From an uncultured Bacteroides sp. (GTDB taxonomy: Bacteria > Bacteroidota > Bacteroidia > Bacteroidales > Bacteroidaceae), in NCBI GenBank assembly GCA_902388495.1, contig CABMPP010000001.1, positions 276,871-340,870 on the forward strand: a stretch of 64,000 bases of DNA. Reading direction: 5' to 3'. This document shows, in pieces, positions 1 to 8,751 of the stretch (within the stretch, counting starts at the first letter, position 1; every line of letters starts with the position of its first letter). The notes beneath the pieces are model-generated. The model worked only from the letters and a program-made list of their open reading frames with translations. It was not told the DNA's origin and ran no database searches. The translations under genes and the position numbers were made by a program.

Positions 1-1
1 C

Positions 2-496
2 GGACAGTTCGACAAGAAAGAGTACTCGTACATTTGCCAGGACTTTGGCAAATCTTTCTATCGCGCCATGGCGCAACTGTCCGACAAGTTGCAGCGCTAT
101 CGCAAGCTGGTCTTTTTTCTGACGAAAGAGAGCAAACATCCCAGGGAGACACGTGAATACTTCGAGAAGTATTGTGCGGACTATCACTTGGATTGTGAAG
201 TAATAGAAAGTATGGAGGAACGGGAGGTACATTCGGGGGAGGCTTATATCGCCATCCGGCAGGTGGACGTTGTAGAGATTGTAAAGAAGAGCCGCGCAGC
301 AGGATTGACGTGCGGCGTTGATTTCGGTTTGATAGCTTACAACGATACACCGGCCTACGAAGTGATTGACAAAGGGATAACCGCATTAAGTATCGACTGG
401 AAGAAGATGGGGATGATGACGGCAGACTTCATCCTTACCGGTAATCCCGTACAGGTTTATCTGCCGACCGAGGTTCATCTGAGAGGCTCCTTATAG
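2..496 (+). CDS. fucR: FucR-like transcriptional regulator, C-terminal part (5' end outside window)
   Basis: The reading frame is open from base 2, so the gene starts upstream of the window. The visible 164 residues look like the end of a LacI/periplasmic-binding-protein-type effector domain, with a late segment GVDFGLIAYNDTPAYEVIDKG, as found in Bacteroides GntR-family regulators that bind a sugar ligand. No DNA-binding domain is visible because it would lie upstream. It ends 61 bases before fucI. By analogy with the Bacteroides fucose operon it is inferred to be the fucose-responsive repressor. The family assignment is moderately sure and the ligand is inferred from context. Confidence 0.75.
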   Translation, partial: GQFDKKEYSYICQDFGKSFYRAMAQLSDKLQRYRKLVFFLTKESKHPRETREYFEKYCADYHLDCEVIESMEEREVHSGEAYIAIRQVDVVEIVKKSRAAGLTCGVDFGLIAYNDTPAYEVIDKGITALSIDWKKMGMMTADFILTGNPVQVYLPTEVHLRGSL

Positions 497-557
497 CCTT
501 TTTTATAGATAATGATCAGCATAGTTCAGCACAGTATATTAACTTAATAATAAAAAA

Positions 558-2330
558 ATGAAAAAGTATCCGAAAATCGGGATTCGTCCCACTATCGACG
601 GTCGCCAGGGTGGCGTACGTGAGAGTCTTGAAGAAAAGACTATGAATTTGGCAAAGGCAGTAGCCGCGTTGATTACCGCTAACTTGAAAAACGGTGACGG
701 AAGTCCCGTGGAATGTGTGATTGCCGACGGCACTATCGGACGTGTGGCCGAAAGCGCTGCTTGTGCCGAGAAGTTTGAACGCGAAGGGGTGGGGGCTACC
801 ATTACGGTAACTTCCTGCTGGTGCTACGGTGCCGAAACAATGGATATGAATCCGTATTATCCGAAAGCTGTATGGGGATTCAACGGTACGGAACGTCCGG
901 GAGCCGTATATCTGGCAGCTGTATTGGCAGGTCATGCACAGAAAGGTTTGCCTGCTTTCGGCATCTACGGACGCGATGTGCAGGATTTGGATGATAATTC
1001 CATTCCGGATGATGTTGCCGAGAAGCTTTTGCGCTTTGCACGTGCAGCGCAGGCGGTGGCTACGATGAGAGGGAAGTCTTATTTGTCGATGGGCAGCGTC
1101 TCTATGGGTATTGCAGGTTCTATCGTCAATCCCGACTTCTTCCAGGAATACCTGGGCATGCGGTGTGAATCGGTGGATTTGACTGAGATTATCCGTCGCA
1201 TGACTGAAGGGATCTATGATAAGGAAGAATTTGCCAAAGCCATGGCTTGGACCGAAAAATACTGCAAGAAGAATGAGGGTGAGGATTTCAATATTCCGGC
1301 AAAGACCAAGACCCGTGAGCAGAAAGATGAAGATTGGGAGTTCATTGTGAAAATGACTATCATCATGCGCGATCTGATGCAAGGGAATCCGAAACTGAAG
1401 GAAATGGGCTTCAAGGAAGAGGCGCTTGGCCACAATGCCATTGCCGCAGGTTTCCAGGGACAGCGCCAATGGACCGATTTCTATCCGAATGGTGACTACT
1501 CCGAAGCCTTGCTGAATACCTCTTTCGACTGGAACGGCATTCGTGAAGCCTACGTCGTAGCTACAGAGAATGATGCCTGCAATGGTGTAGCTATGCTCTT
1601 CGGCCATTTGCTGACGAACCGTGCACAAATCTTCTCGGATGTGCGCACTTATTGGAGCCCCGAAGCTGTGAAGCGGGTGACGGGTAAGGAACTGACCGGC
1701 CTGGCTGCGAATGGTATCATCCATTTGATAAATTCAGGTGCTACGACTTTGGACGGTACCGGACAACAGGTCGATGCGCAAGGCGAACCGGCTATGAAGC
1801 CCCACTGGGAAATCTCCGAAGATGAAATGGAAAAATGTCTGGAAGCTACGACCTGGTATCCTGCCAATCGTGATTACTTCCGTGGTGGCGGTTTTTCTTC
1901 CAACTTCCTGTCAAGAGGTGGAATGCCGGTGACTATGAGCCGCTTGAATCTGGTAAAAGGTCTTGGCCCCGTGCTGCAGATTGCCGAAGGATGGACGGTA
2001 GAAATAGACCCGGAAATCCATAAACTGCTGAATGAACGTACAGACCGTACGTGGCCCACTACCTGGTTTGTACCCCGTCTCTGCAACCAGCCTGCATTCG
2101 AAGACGTGTATTCGGTTATGAATAACTGGGGAGCCAATCATGGCGCTATCAGTTACGGACATATCGGTCAGGATCTGATTACGTTGGCTTCCATGCTTCG
2201 CATCCCGGTTTGCATGCACAATGTAGACGAAAAGAAGATTTTCCGTCCTGCTGCATGGAATGCTTTCGGTATGGATAAGGAGGGAGCAGACTATCGTGCT
2301 TGTACCACTTATGGTCCTGTCTACAAATAA
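558..2330 (+). CDS. fucI: L-fucose isomerase
   Basis: Converts L-fucose to L-fuculose, the first intracellular step of fucose catabolism, and needs a divalent metal. The 590-residue product matches the usual FucI length of about 590. The acidic segment TEND followed about 24 residues later by FSDVRTYWS fits the Glu and Asp metal-ligand region of the family, and a late SYGHIGQDL segment carries a candidate His ligand. The start ATG follows an A-rich tract. It is the first enzyme gene after the regulator and is followed 31 bases later by fucA, consistent with one operon. Known aldose substrates of FucI also include D-arabinose. Confidence 0.96.
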   Translation: MKKYPKIGIRPTIDGRQGGVRESLEEKTMNLAKAVAALITANLKNGDGSPVECVIADGTIGRVAESAACAEKFEREGVGATITVTSCWCYGAETMDMNPYYPKAVWGFNGTERPGAVYLAAVLAGHAQKGLPAFGIYGRDVQDLDDNSIPDDVAEKLLRFARAAQAVATMRGKSYLSMGSVSMGIAGSIVNPDFFQEYLGMRCESVDLTEIIRRMTEGIYDKEEFAKAMAWTEKYCKKNEGEDFNIPAKTKTREQKDEDWEFIVKMTIIMRDLMQGNPKLKEMGFKEEALGHNAIAAGFQGQRQWTDFYPNGDYSEALLNTSFDWNGIREAYVVATENDACNGVAMLFGHLLTNRAQIFSDVRTYWSPEAVKRVTGKELTGLAANGIIHLINSGATTLDGTGQQVDAQGEPAMKPHWEISEDEMEKCLEATTWYPANRDYFRGGGFSSNFLSRGGMPVTMSRLNLVKGLGPVLQIAEGWTVEIDPEIHKLLNERTDRTWPTTWFVPRLCNQPAFEDVYSVMNNWGANHGAISYGHIGQDLITLASMLRIPVCMHNVDEKKIFRPAAWNAFGMDKEGADYRACTTYGPVYK

Positions 2331-2361
2331 AGAGGTTGTTTCTGAACTTAAAGAAAACAGT

Positions 2362-3000
2362 ATGATAACAAATGAACATATAGAACAGTTTGTCGCCCAG
2401 GCCCATCGGGTGGGTGATGCCGGATTGACGGTTTGCAGCAGTGGTAATCTGTCGTGGCGTATAGGAGACGAGGTGCTGCTTTCGGGCACCGGCTCCTGGG
2501 TGCCTTCGCTGACGAAGGAGAAAGTGGCGGTTTGCCGGCTTTCTACCGGAGAAGTATTGAATGGAGTAAAGCCTTCGATGGAAAGCGGCTTCCATCTGGG
2601 AGTGCTGCGGGAACGTCCGGATGTAGGTGTGGTGCTCCATTTCCAGTCGCCTTATGCCACGGCTGTGGCTTGTATGAAGAACCGCCCGGTGAACTTCAAT
2701 GTAACGGCTGAGGTGCCTTGCCATGTGGGAAGCGAGATTCCGGTGATACCTTATTATCGTCCCGGTTCTAAGGAACTGGCGCAGGCAGTCATTGAGAATA
2801 TGAAGGATCATAATTCCGTGCTGCTCCTGAAACATGGGCAGGTGGTTTGCGGCAAGGACTTCGACCAGGCTTTTGAACGCGCCATGTTCTTCGAGATGGC
2901 GTGCCGCATTATCATCCAGTCCGGTGGGGACTATACGGTGCTTACACCGGAAGAGATAGATGACCTGGAGACGTACATCCTGGGGAAAAAGACGAAGTGA
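2362..3000 (+). CDS. fucA: L-fuculose-1-phosphate aldolase (class II aldolase/adducin family)
   Basis: Cleaves L-fuculose 1-phosphate to dihydroxyacetone phosphate and L-lactaldehyde. The 212-residue protein matches E. coli FucA (215). The ATG at 2362 was chosen over an upstream in-frame ATG because it gives the normal N-terminus (MITNEHIEQF). Aligned by eye with E. coli FucA, E74, H93 and H158 fall at metal ligands E73, H92 and H155. The third His of the ligand set (H94) is replaced by Gln95 in the segment VVLHFQSPYATAV. The stop codon overlaps the start of fucK by one base (TGATG), suggesting translational coupling. Confidence 0.9.
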   Translation: MITNEHIEQFVAQAHRVGDAGLTVCSSGNLSWRIGDEVLLSGTGSWVPSLTKEKVAVCRLSTGEVLNGVKPSMESGFHLGVLRERPDVGVVLHFQSPYATAVACMKNRPVNFNVTAEVPCHVGSEIPVIPYYRPGSKELAQAVIENMKDHNSVLLLKHGQVVCGKDFDQAFERAMFFEMACRIIIQSGGDYTVLTPEEIDDLETYILGKKTK

Positions 3001-4379
3001 TGAATGCCTATTTAGCAGTGGATTTTGGAGGTGGAAGCGGCCGGGTAATGGCCGGTTCCATCGACCAGGGTGTGTTGAAGCTGGAAGAAGTGTACCGTTT
3101 TCCGAACAGGCAGGTGCGCATGGGCAATCATGTGTACTGGGATTTCCTGGCGCTGTTCGATGAAATGAAGAATGGACTCCGGCAGGCTGTCCGTAAAGGA
3201 TATACTGTTAAAAGTATAGGCATCGATACCTGGGGGGTGGATTTTGGCCTGATAGATAAGGACGGCAATTTATTGGGGAATCCGGTTTGCTATCGTGATT
3301 TGCGCACTGAAGGGTTGCCCGATGAACTCTTTGACGAAGCGGCACTTGCGGAGCACTATGCAGAGGCGGGTATTCAGGTTATGTCCATCAATACGCTTTT
3401 TCAGCTTTACAGCATGAAGAAAAACGACGATGTACAATTGAAGGTTGCCGATAGACTGCTGTTTATGCCCGACCTTTTCAGTTACTATCTGACCGGGGTT
3501 GCCAATAATGAATATTGCATTGCTTCCACCTCGGAACTGCTGGATGCACGCACGCGTACGTGGAACCGTGCCTTGATTGAGAAGTTGGGATTGCCGCAGC
3601 ATCTTTTCGGTGACATCGTGATGCCGGGTACAGTGCGTGGCAGGCTGAAACGGGAGATTCGGGAGGAAATCGGACTGCCGGAAGAGGTGGAGGTCATCGC
3701 AGTAGGGTCGCACGATACGGCTAGCGCTGTCTTTGCCGTTCCGGCCGCAGGCAAGTGCAGGGCTTTTCTGAGTTCGGGCACGTGGTCACTGCTCGGCATC
3801 GAGACAGACGAACCGATCCTTTCGGAAGAGGCCCGGAACGGTGGCTTTACCAATGAAGGCGGTGTGGGCGGAAAGATCCGTTTTCTGCAGAATATAACCG
3901 GCCTGTGGATGTTGCAGCAGCTTATCAGGCAATGGAAGGAGCGGGGTGAAGAAACCGACTACGAGTATCTGATAACAGCTGCCGAACGTGCCGATATACC
4001 CTCGGTTGTCGACGTGGATGACAAGGCTTTCCAAAGCCCTATGGACATGGAAGCCGCCATTGCGGATTATTGCAGGGAGCATGCCTGCCAGGTGCCGGCT
4101 TCGCAGGGAGAGTATGTACGTTGCGTATTGCAGTCGCTGGCACAGCGCTATAAGCGGGGGGTGGAACAACTGAACCGTTTGTTGCCGTCTCCGGTAGAGC
4201 AGTTGCACATTGTGGGGGGAGGCTGCCGTAACAGGTTGCTGAACAGCTTGACAGCCGAGGCGTTGGGCATTCCCGTGTATGCCGGTCCGGTGGAGGCTAC
4301 GGCCATCGGCAATATCCTTGTGCAAGCCCTGGTAAAAGGAGAAATCCGGGAGCGGGACGAAATAAAGGAAATAATTTAA
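3000..4379 (+). CDS. fucK: L-fuculokinase (FGGY family, rhamnulokinase-like)
   Basis: Sugar kinase of the FGGY family, expected to phosphorylate L-fuculose to L-fuculose 1-phosphate for FucA. It has 459 residues. The N-terminal ATP-binding motif begins YLAVDFGGGSGRVM. GSHDTASAV and a late HIVGGGCRN segment are typical of the second FGGY lobe. The sequence reads more like RhaB (rhamnulokinase) than like E. coli FucK, so the fuculose assignment rests on operon context. The ATG at 3000 overlaps the fucA stop. A GTG three bases upstream is possible but less likely. Confidence 0.85.
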   Translation: MNAYLAVDFGGGSGRVMAGSIDQGVLKLEEVYRFPNRQVRMGNHVYWDFLALFDEMKNGLRQAVRKGYTVKSIGIDTWGVDFGLIDKDGNLLGNPVCYRDLRTEGLPDELFDEAALAEHYAEAGIQVMSINTLFQLYSMKKNDDVQLKVADRLLFMPDLFSYYLTGVANNEYCIASTSELLDARTRTWNRALIEKLGLPQHLFGDIVMPGTVRGRLKREIREEIGLPEEVEVIAVGSHDTASAVFAVPAAGKCRAFLSSGTWSLLGIETDEPILSEEARNGGFTNEGGVGGKIRFLQNITGLWMLQQLIRQWKERGEETDYEYLITAAERADIPSVVDVDDKAFQSPMDMEAAIADYCREHACQVPASQGEYVRCVLQSLAQRYKRGVEQLNRLLPSPVEQLHIVGGGCRNRLLNSLTAEALGIPVYAGPVEATAIGNILVQALVKGEIRERDEIKEII

Positions 4380-4392
4380 AAACGATGGAACG

Positions 4393-4782
4393 ATGGAAAC
4401 AAAAATAAAAAGTTATCGCGTCAAAGAACACCGGCAACCGGTGGAACGCTATTGCCGGACGCTGGATTTGCGCGATGATCCCGAACTGATAGCCGAATAT
4501 CGTCGCCGGCATAGCAGGGAGCATATATGGCCCGAAATCATGGCGGGTATTCGCGAAGTGGGAATCCTTGAAATGGAGATATACATACTGGGTACGCGGT
4601 TGTTCATGATCGTAGAGTTTCCGGTAGGCTTCGACTGGGACGCGGCGATGGAACGCCTGGCCACTCTGCCCCGCCAACAAGAATGGGAGGACTATATGTC
4701 CATTTTCCAGTTGGTGCGTCTTGGAAGTACATCGGCGGAGAAGTGGCAACCCATGGAACGCATGTTCCATTTGTATGAGTAA
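4393..4782 (+). CDS. RhaM-type sugar mutarotase (L-rhamnose/L-fucose mutarotase family, DUF718)
   Basis: A 129-residue cytoplasmic protein of the L-rhamnose mutarotase family, which speeds interconversion of alpha and beta anomers of the incoming sugar. The EYRRRHSREHIWPEI segment and the LFMIVEF strand are typical of this ferredoxin-like fold. It lies 13 bases after fucK and 24 before fucP. The context implies L-fucose as the substrate, although the fold belongs to the RhaM group and not the FucU group. Confidence 0.85.
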   Translation: METKIKSYRVKEHRQPVERYCRTLDLRDDPELIAEYRRRHSREHIWPEIMAGIREVGILEMEIYILGTRLFMIVEFPVGFDWDAAMERLATLPRQQEWEDYMSIFQLVRLGSTSAEKWQPMERMFHLYE

Positions 4783-4806
4783 TTACTAAAGAACCTTTTT
4801 TACCTT

Positions 4807-6123
4807 ATGAATAACACAATGAAAAACTCAATAATAACCAAGGATGGCGTAAGCTACCTGATACCGTTTATTTTGATTACGAGCTGCTTTGCCCTGTGGG
4901 GATTTGCCAATGATATAACTAATCCCATGGTGAAGGCTTTCTCCAAAATCTTCCGTATGAGCGTTACGGACGGTGCATTGGTGCAGGTTGCCTTTTATGG
5001 CGGTTACTTTGCGATGGCATTTCCGGCGGCGATGTTCATCCGCAGGTTCTCTTATAAGGCGGGTGTACTTTTGGGACTGGGCATGTATGCTCTCGGTGCG
5101 TTCCTGTTCTTCCCCGCCATGATGATGGGAAGTTATTACCCGTTTCTGATTGCTTATTTCATCCTGACGTGCGGTTTGTCGTTTCTCGAAACCAGTTGTA
5201 ATCCTTATATCCTTTCTATGGGTACGGAAGAGACCGCTACCCGCCGTTTGAACCTGGCACAGTCTTTCAATCCGATGGGATCGTTGCTGGGCATGTATGT
5301 GGCGATGAACTTCATCCAGAATCGTTTGAACCCGATGGGGACGATTGAACGCAGTCAGCTCTCTACAGCAGAGTTTGAGGCGGTGCGCGATTCCGACCTG
5401 AGTGTATTGATTGCGCCTTATCTGGCTATCGGCATTGTCGTTCTGATTATGCTGGTACTGATTCGGATGATGAAGATGCCCAAGAATGCCGACCAGTCTC
5501 ATGATATCAACTTCTTCCCGACATTGAAACGTATTTTCTGCATCAGGCATTATCGCGAAGGGGTTATTGCGCAGTTCTTCTATGTGGGTGCACAGATTAT
5601 GTGCTGGACGTTTGTCATACAATACGGTACCCGTCTGTTTATGTCGCAGGGGATGGAGGAGAAGGCGGCGGAGGTGTTGTCGCAGGAATATAATATTGTG
5701 GCGATGATTATCTTTTGTGCCAGCCGGTTTATATGTACTTTTATCCTGCGCTATCTCAGTCCGGGCTTGTTGCTGAAGGTGCTTGCAATCGTTGCTTGCG
5801 GGTTTACTGCCGGAGTGATGTTTCTGCAGAATATCGGAGGCATGTATTGCCTGGTCGGTGTTTCGGCCTGTATGTCGCTGATGTTTCCCACCATCTATGG
5901 GATAGCCCTCCGCGGGTTGGGCGATGATGCAAAATTCGGGGCAGCAGGACTGATAATGGCTATCCTGGGAGGTTCGATATTGCCTCCGCTCCAGGCAAGC
6001 ATCATCGATAGGCATACGTTGTTCGGCATGCCGGCAGTGAATCTTTCGTTTGTACTTCCACTTATCTGTTTTGTGGTGATAATAATATATGGGCATCGCT
6101 CTTATGCAAGAGAGAAGAAGTAA
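4807..6123 (+). CDS. fucP: L-fucose:H+ symporter (MFS)
   Basis: Inner-membrane major-facilitator permease for L-fucose. It has 438 residues with about twelve hydrophobic segments. The early ALWGFANDITNPMVKAFSKIF segment is characteristic of FucP/GluP-type transporters, and SFLETSCNPYIL is conserved in the fourth to fifth helix region. A second in-frame ATG lies at 4819. It closes the fucose operon, and the next gene is unrelated. Confidence 0.93.
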   Translation: MNNTMKNSIITKDGVSYLIPFILITSCFALWGFANDITNPMVKAFSKIFRMSVTDGALVQVAFYGGYFAMAFPAAMFIRRFSYKAGVLLGLGMYALGAFLFFPAMMMGSYYPFLIAYFILTCGLSFLETSCNPYILSMGTEETATRRLNLAQSFNPMGSLLGMYVAMNFIQNRLNPMGTIERSQLSTAEFEAVRDSDLSVLIAPYLAIGIVVLIMLVLIRMMKMPKNADQSHDINFFPTLKRIFCIRHYREGVIAQFFYVGAQIMCWTFVIQYGTRLFMSQGMEEKAAEVLSQEYNIVAMIIFCASRFICTFILRYLSPGLLLKVLAIVACGFTAGVMFLQNIGGMYCLVGVSACMSLMFPTIYGIALRGLGDDAKFGAAGLIMAILGGSILPPLQASIIDRHTLFGMPAVNLSFVLPLICFVVIIIYGHRSYAREKK

Positions 6124-6245
6124 ATAAGAACACGCTTTGTTTCTTTATAACTTTCTCACATCCTTTACTTTGCATCCATAAACTTTCCCTTTGGCGTGGC
6201 TGTTTCAGGACATACGCCGAGTGCGGAAATTAAAATCAAAGTATT

Positions 6246-7277
6246 ATGGATCAAAAAGAGAAAATTATGGAAACGGTGGAAACCGCGGGGATGCCGGACT
6301 TGGCATCCTACATGCGGCTGGTGACCGAGCGGTTGGAGAAAGACAAGAAACGGTCGGCAGTGCATACGTACACCTACGCGCTGAAATCCATCACGGAGTT
6401 TTACGGGGGCGAAGGAACACCGATGCCGGTGGACGAGGTATTCACTCCGGGCAGGCTGAAGGAGTATGAACAGTGGATGAAGCAGGAAGGGGCGAAAAAG
6501 AAAGATGGGGAACCGAAAGGGTTGAGCCTGAACAGCATCTCGACCTACATGCGGGATTTGAAGGCGGTGTACCACCGACTTGTCGATGAGAAGGTGCTGC
6601 CCTACCATGCGAAACTGTTCGATGACGTGTACACCAAAGTGGAGTCGCAGACCAAACGGGCATTGGAGAAGGAGCAGATGAATGCACTGATGTATGCCGA
6701 TTTTGAGAAACTGCCCAAAGGGGTGCGGTGTGCGCTGGCTTATTTCCTGTTGATGTTCCTGTTTCGGGGGATGCCGTTCATCGACCTTGCCCATCTGCGC
6801 AAGCAGGATATGAAGGGGGACAAGATTGTGTATAGCCGCCACAAGACGGGACGGCAGATGACGGTGCGTATTCCCAAAGAGGCGATACCGTTGATAGAGG
6901 AGTTCAAAAATACCAATCCCGGCTCCGTTTACCTGTTTCCAGTTCTGGACGAACAAGGCAGGAAGATGAAAAAGGGGAAGGAACTATACACGGATTACCT
7001 GCGTGCGCTCCGCAGCTTCAACCGAAAGTTGGAGCGGGTGGCGGCGCTGTTGCTGCCCGGTGTGAGGCTGAGTTCGTATACACCGCGGCACACATGGGCT
7101 ACGCTGGCATTTTATGCCGGGATGGGTATCGGCATTATCTGCAAGGCGTTGGGACACTCTTCCATCAAGGTAACGGAAACTTACCTGAAACCTTTTGAAA
7201 ATGCGAAGGTAGATGCGGCGAATGATGAACTGATTATTTCCGTTGCGCAGTGCAACGAAAAGAAGAAAACGGCATAA
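6246..7277 (+). CDS. Tyrosine site-specific recombinase (candidate DNA invertase of the adjacent promoter)
   Basis: A 343-residue tyrosine recombinase with an N-terminal SAM-like core-binding domain (about residues 18-135) and a C-terminal catalytic domain. Visible catalytic residues are R174 (in FLFRGMPFIDLAHLR), K200 (SRHKTGR), R281 (SSYTPRHTWAT, where the usual first His of HxxR is not present), H304 (ALGHSSIKVTETYL) and nucleophile Y313. The gene stops 37 bases before the first of two 20-bp inverted repeats. This is the arrangement of Bacteroides Tsr-type invertases, which flip neighbouring promoters. It is inferred to act on that segment; action elsewhere cannot be excluded. Confidence 0.93.
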   Translation: MDQKEKIMETVETAGMPDLASYMRLVTERLEKDKKRSAVHTYTYALKSITEFYGGEGTPMPVDEVFTPGRLKEYEQWMKQEGAKKKDGEPKGLSLNSISTYMRDLKAVYHRLVDEKVLPYHAKLFDDVYTKVESQTKRALEKEQMNALMYADFEKLPKGVRCALAYFLLMFLFRGMPFIDLAHLRKQDMKGDKIVYSRHKTGRQMTVRIPKEAIPLIEEFKNTNPGSVYLFPVLDEQGRKMKKGKELYTDYLRALRSFNRKLERVAALLLPGVRLSSYTPRHTWATLAFYAGMGIGIICKALGHSSIKVTETYLKPFENAKVDAANDELIISVAQCNEKKKTA

Positions 7278-7314
7278 AGAATACCGCGTGTAACGGCTTG
7301 TGAGGCAGGACAGT

Positions 7315-7334
7315 ATTACTTACCAAGTAACAGG
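7315..7334 (+). repeat. Left inverted repeat (IRL) of the invertible segment
   Basis: This 20-base sequence is exactly repeated in inverted orientation at 7616-7635. Its core is itself an imperfect palindrome, TTACTT-ACC-AAGTAA, which is typical of a tyrosine-recombinase crossover site with two recombinase half-sites around a short centre. Confidence 0.93.
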
Positions 7335-7615
7335 CTATTTAACTTCGCAAAGGTGAAAATATTTTCTCGTTTATCCAAATAAAAGCTTTAATTTCGATGT
7401 TAATCTATTAAAATCTATTTATTTACGAACACACACTCCCCTAAAATTCCATATTGCCCCAGCTGACACTTTACAAACACACATAAAGCTTTATTCCATC
7501 TTTATACTTCAAAAATGGACTACTTTTCTATTCACTTTTCCCATCGAGAAAGTAGCTCTTCTCGTTAAATTATCGGAACGAAAACTCTTTTTCCCTCCAT
7601 GCAGGAAGGCTATTC
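7335..7615. promoter_or_regulatory. Putative invertible promoter segment, drawn in the OFF orientation
   Basis: A 281-base AT-rich segment without a supported gene, enclosed by perfect 20-bp inverted repeats. On the minus strand TTTG (complement of 7376-7379), a 20-base spacer and CACCTTTG (complement of 7348-7355) closely fit the Bacteroides -33/-7 promoter (TTTG, about 19 bases, TAnnTTTG; one mismatch). No TTTG occurs on the plus strand of this segment. Transcription would leave through the left repeat toward the 3' end of the recombinase gene. Inversion would aim it at the gene at 7687. Confidence 0.8.
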
Positions 7616-7635
7616 CCTGTTACTTGGTAAGTAAT
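7616..7635 (-). repeat. Right inverted repeat (IRR) of the invertible segment
   Basis: Perfect inverted copy of 7315-7334. A further half-site, AAGTAACAG at 7658-7666, lies 22 bases further on in the direct orientation of IRL and may be an accessory recombinase contact. The first downstream start codon is at 7687, so after inversion the 5' leader would be short. Confidence 0.93.
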
Positions 7636-7686
7636 GCCCGCTGAACCATCATTTAATAAGTAACAGTTGCACAAAATAAACGTATT

Positions 7687-8058
7687 ATGATATCTACACT
7701 GACACAAGCTGCCATTGCCATTTTACATGACATTTCTTCGGGGGATGACATGCAATCAGCCGATTTCCTTTTTTCAGAAGGTGAACGGGAAAAACTGTTC
7801 GATGAACTTGAAAAGAGCCATCTTATCCGTCTGTTGCCGGACAAGAACCCGGGAACGCTTTCTTCATACGTATTGTGCCGCCCGTTGCCGGACATATCCT
7901 TGCTGGATGTGCTCCAAGCTACGAATGAACCTATCCGCTGCACTGTGCCCACCCCTGAGTCATTCTATATCAGCCATGGGCAGATAGCTCACAAGATAGG
8001 CATTCTGAACCAGGTGGCACGTAAGTTTCTGGCAGATATTAAAATATCCAATTGGTAA
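7687..8058 (+). CDS. Small Rrf2-like/winged-helix-like protein, first gene after the invertible segment
   Basis: A 123-residue protein of unproven function. The segment SSYVLCRPLPDISLLDVLQATNEPI resembles the wing and following helix of Rrf2-type regulators (G-YxLxRPxxxIxLxDV), and the N-terminus ISTLTQAAIAILHDIS could be the first helix. The cysteine cluster of iron-sulfur Rrf2 proteins is absent. As the first gene behind the invertible promoter it could be an operon regulator whose synthesis is tied to the ON state. The next gene begins 39 bases later. Confidence 0.55.
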   Translation: MISTLTQAAIAILHDISSGDDMQSADFLFSEGEREKLFDELEKSHLIRLLPDKNPGTLSSYVLCRPLPDISLLDVLQATNEPIRCTVPTPESFYISHGQIAHKIGILNQVARKFLADIKISNW

Positions 8059-8097
8059 ACCGGCAAATCGACCGACCGGTGTTCAGTATCAAGAATT

Positions 8098-8751
8098 ATG
8101 AATCTACCTGACTATATAGGAACTATCAGGCGTCTTGCCCTCTGCTGCGGAGTATTGCTTACGCTGTTGCCCGGCCTCCATGCGCAAAATAAGGCGGTGG
8201 AGGAGCGTCCGCTTTTCGCCCTGAAAACCAACCTGCTGTTTGATGCTGCCCTGATGCCGAATGTGGAGATAGAAGTGCCGATAGGCAAACGCTGGTCGGT
8301 GAACGGCGAATACATGCTCCCGTGGTGGCTGTTGGACGGTGACAAATATGCCTTGCAGATATTGATGGGCGGACTGGAAGGACGCTACTGGCTGGGCAGC
8401 AGGGAAAGCCGCATGAAGCGGGAAGTGCTTACCGGTCATTTCCTCGGACTGTATGCCGGAGGCGGCAAGTACGACCTGCAATGGAAAGAGAACGGTTATC
8501 AGGGCGAATTCTTCATCGCCGCAGGTATCAGTTATGGTTGGACTACACGCATCGCCCGCAACCTGCATCTAGAACTGAATATCGGCATCGGCATGCTCCG
8601 CACCGATTACCGCCATTACCATGCCCGCGACAATTACCGGACTCTGCTTTGGCAGGAGAACGGCAAATACACCTGGTTCGGACCCACGAAAGCGAAAATC
8701 TCGCTGGTGTGGCTGCTGAACCGCAAGGCGAAGAAAGGAGGGGCACGATGA
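8098..8751 (+). CDS. DUF3575 domain protein, putative outer-membrane component of the fimbrial locus
   Basis: A 217-residue exported protein. Residues 1-30 form a signal peptide ending near LHAQNK. The following ALKTNLLFDAALMPNVEIEVPIGKRWSVNGEY segment is the hallmark start of DUF3575, predicted to be an outer-membrane beta-barrel. Amphipathic strands rich in Y, W and G continue to the C-terminus. DUF3575 genes commonly precede fimbrillin genes in Bacteroides. The stop overlaps the start of the next gene (ATGA), implying coupled translation. Its molecular role in fimbria assembly is not known. Confidence 0.85.
   Translation: MNLPDYIGTIRRLALCCGVLLTLLPGLHAQNKAVEERPLFALKTNLLFDAALMPNVEIEVPIGKRWSVNGEYMLPWWLLDGDKYALQILMGGLEGRYWLGSRESRMKREVLTGHFLGLYAGGGKYDLQWKENGYQGEFFIAAGISYGWTTRIARNLHLELNIGIGMLRTDYRHYHARDNYRTLLWQENGKYTWFGPTKAKISLVWLLNRKAKKGGAR

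Noticed and set aside
558-1724. Long minus-strand open frames opposite fucI and several other genes
   Set aside because: They are antisense shadows of strongly coding genes, with low-complexity His/Ser-rich products and no family resemblance.
2260-2361. Upstream start for fucA at 2260
   Set aside because: It would overlap the last 71 bases of fucI and add 34 residues foreign to the family; ATG 2362 gives the normal length.
7335-7615. Possible decayed insertion sequence between inverted repeats
   Set aside because: There is no transposase remnant, and the repeats have a recombinase-core palindrome and flank a promoter, which fits an invertible switch.
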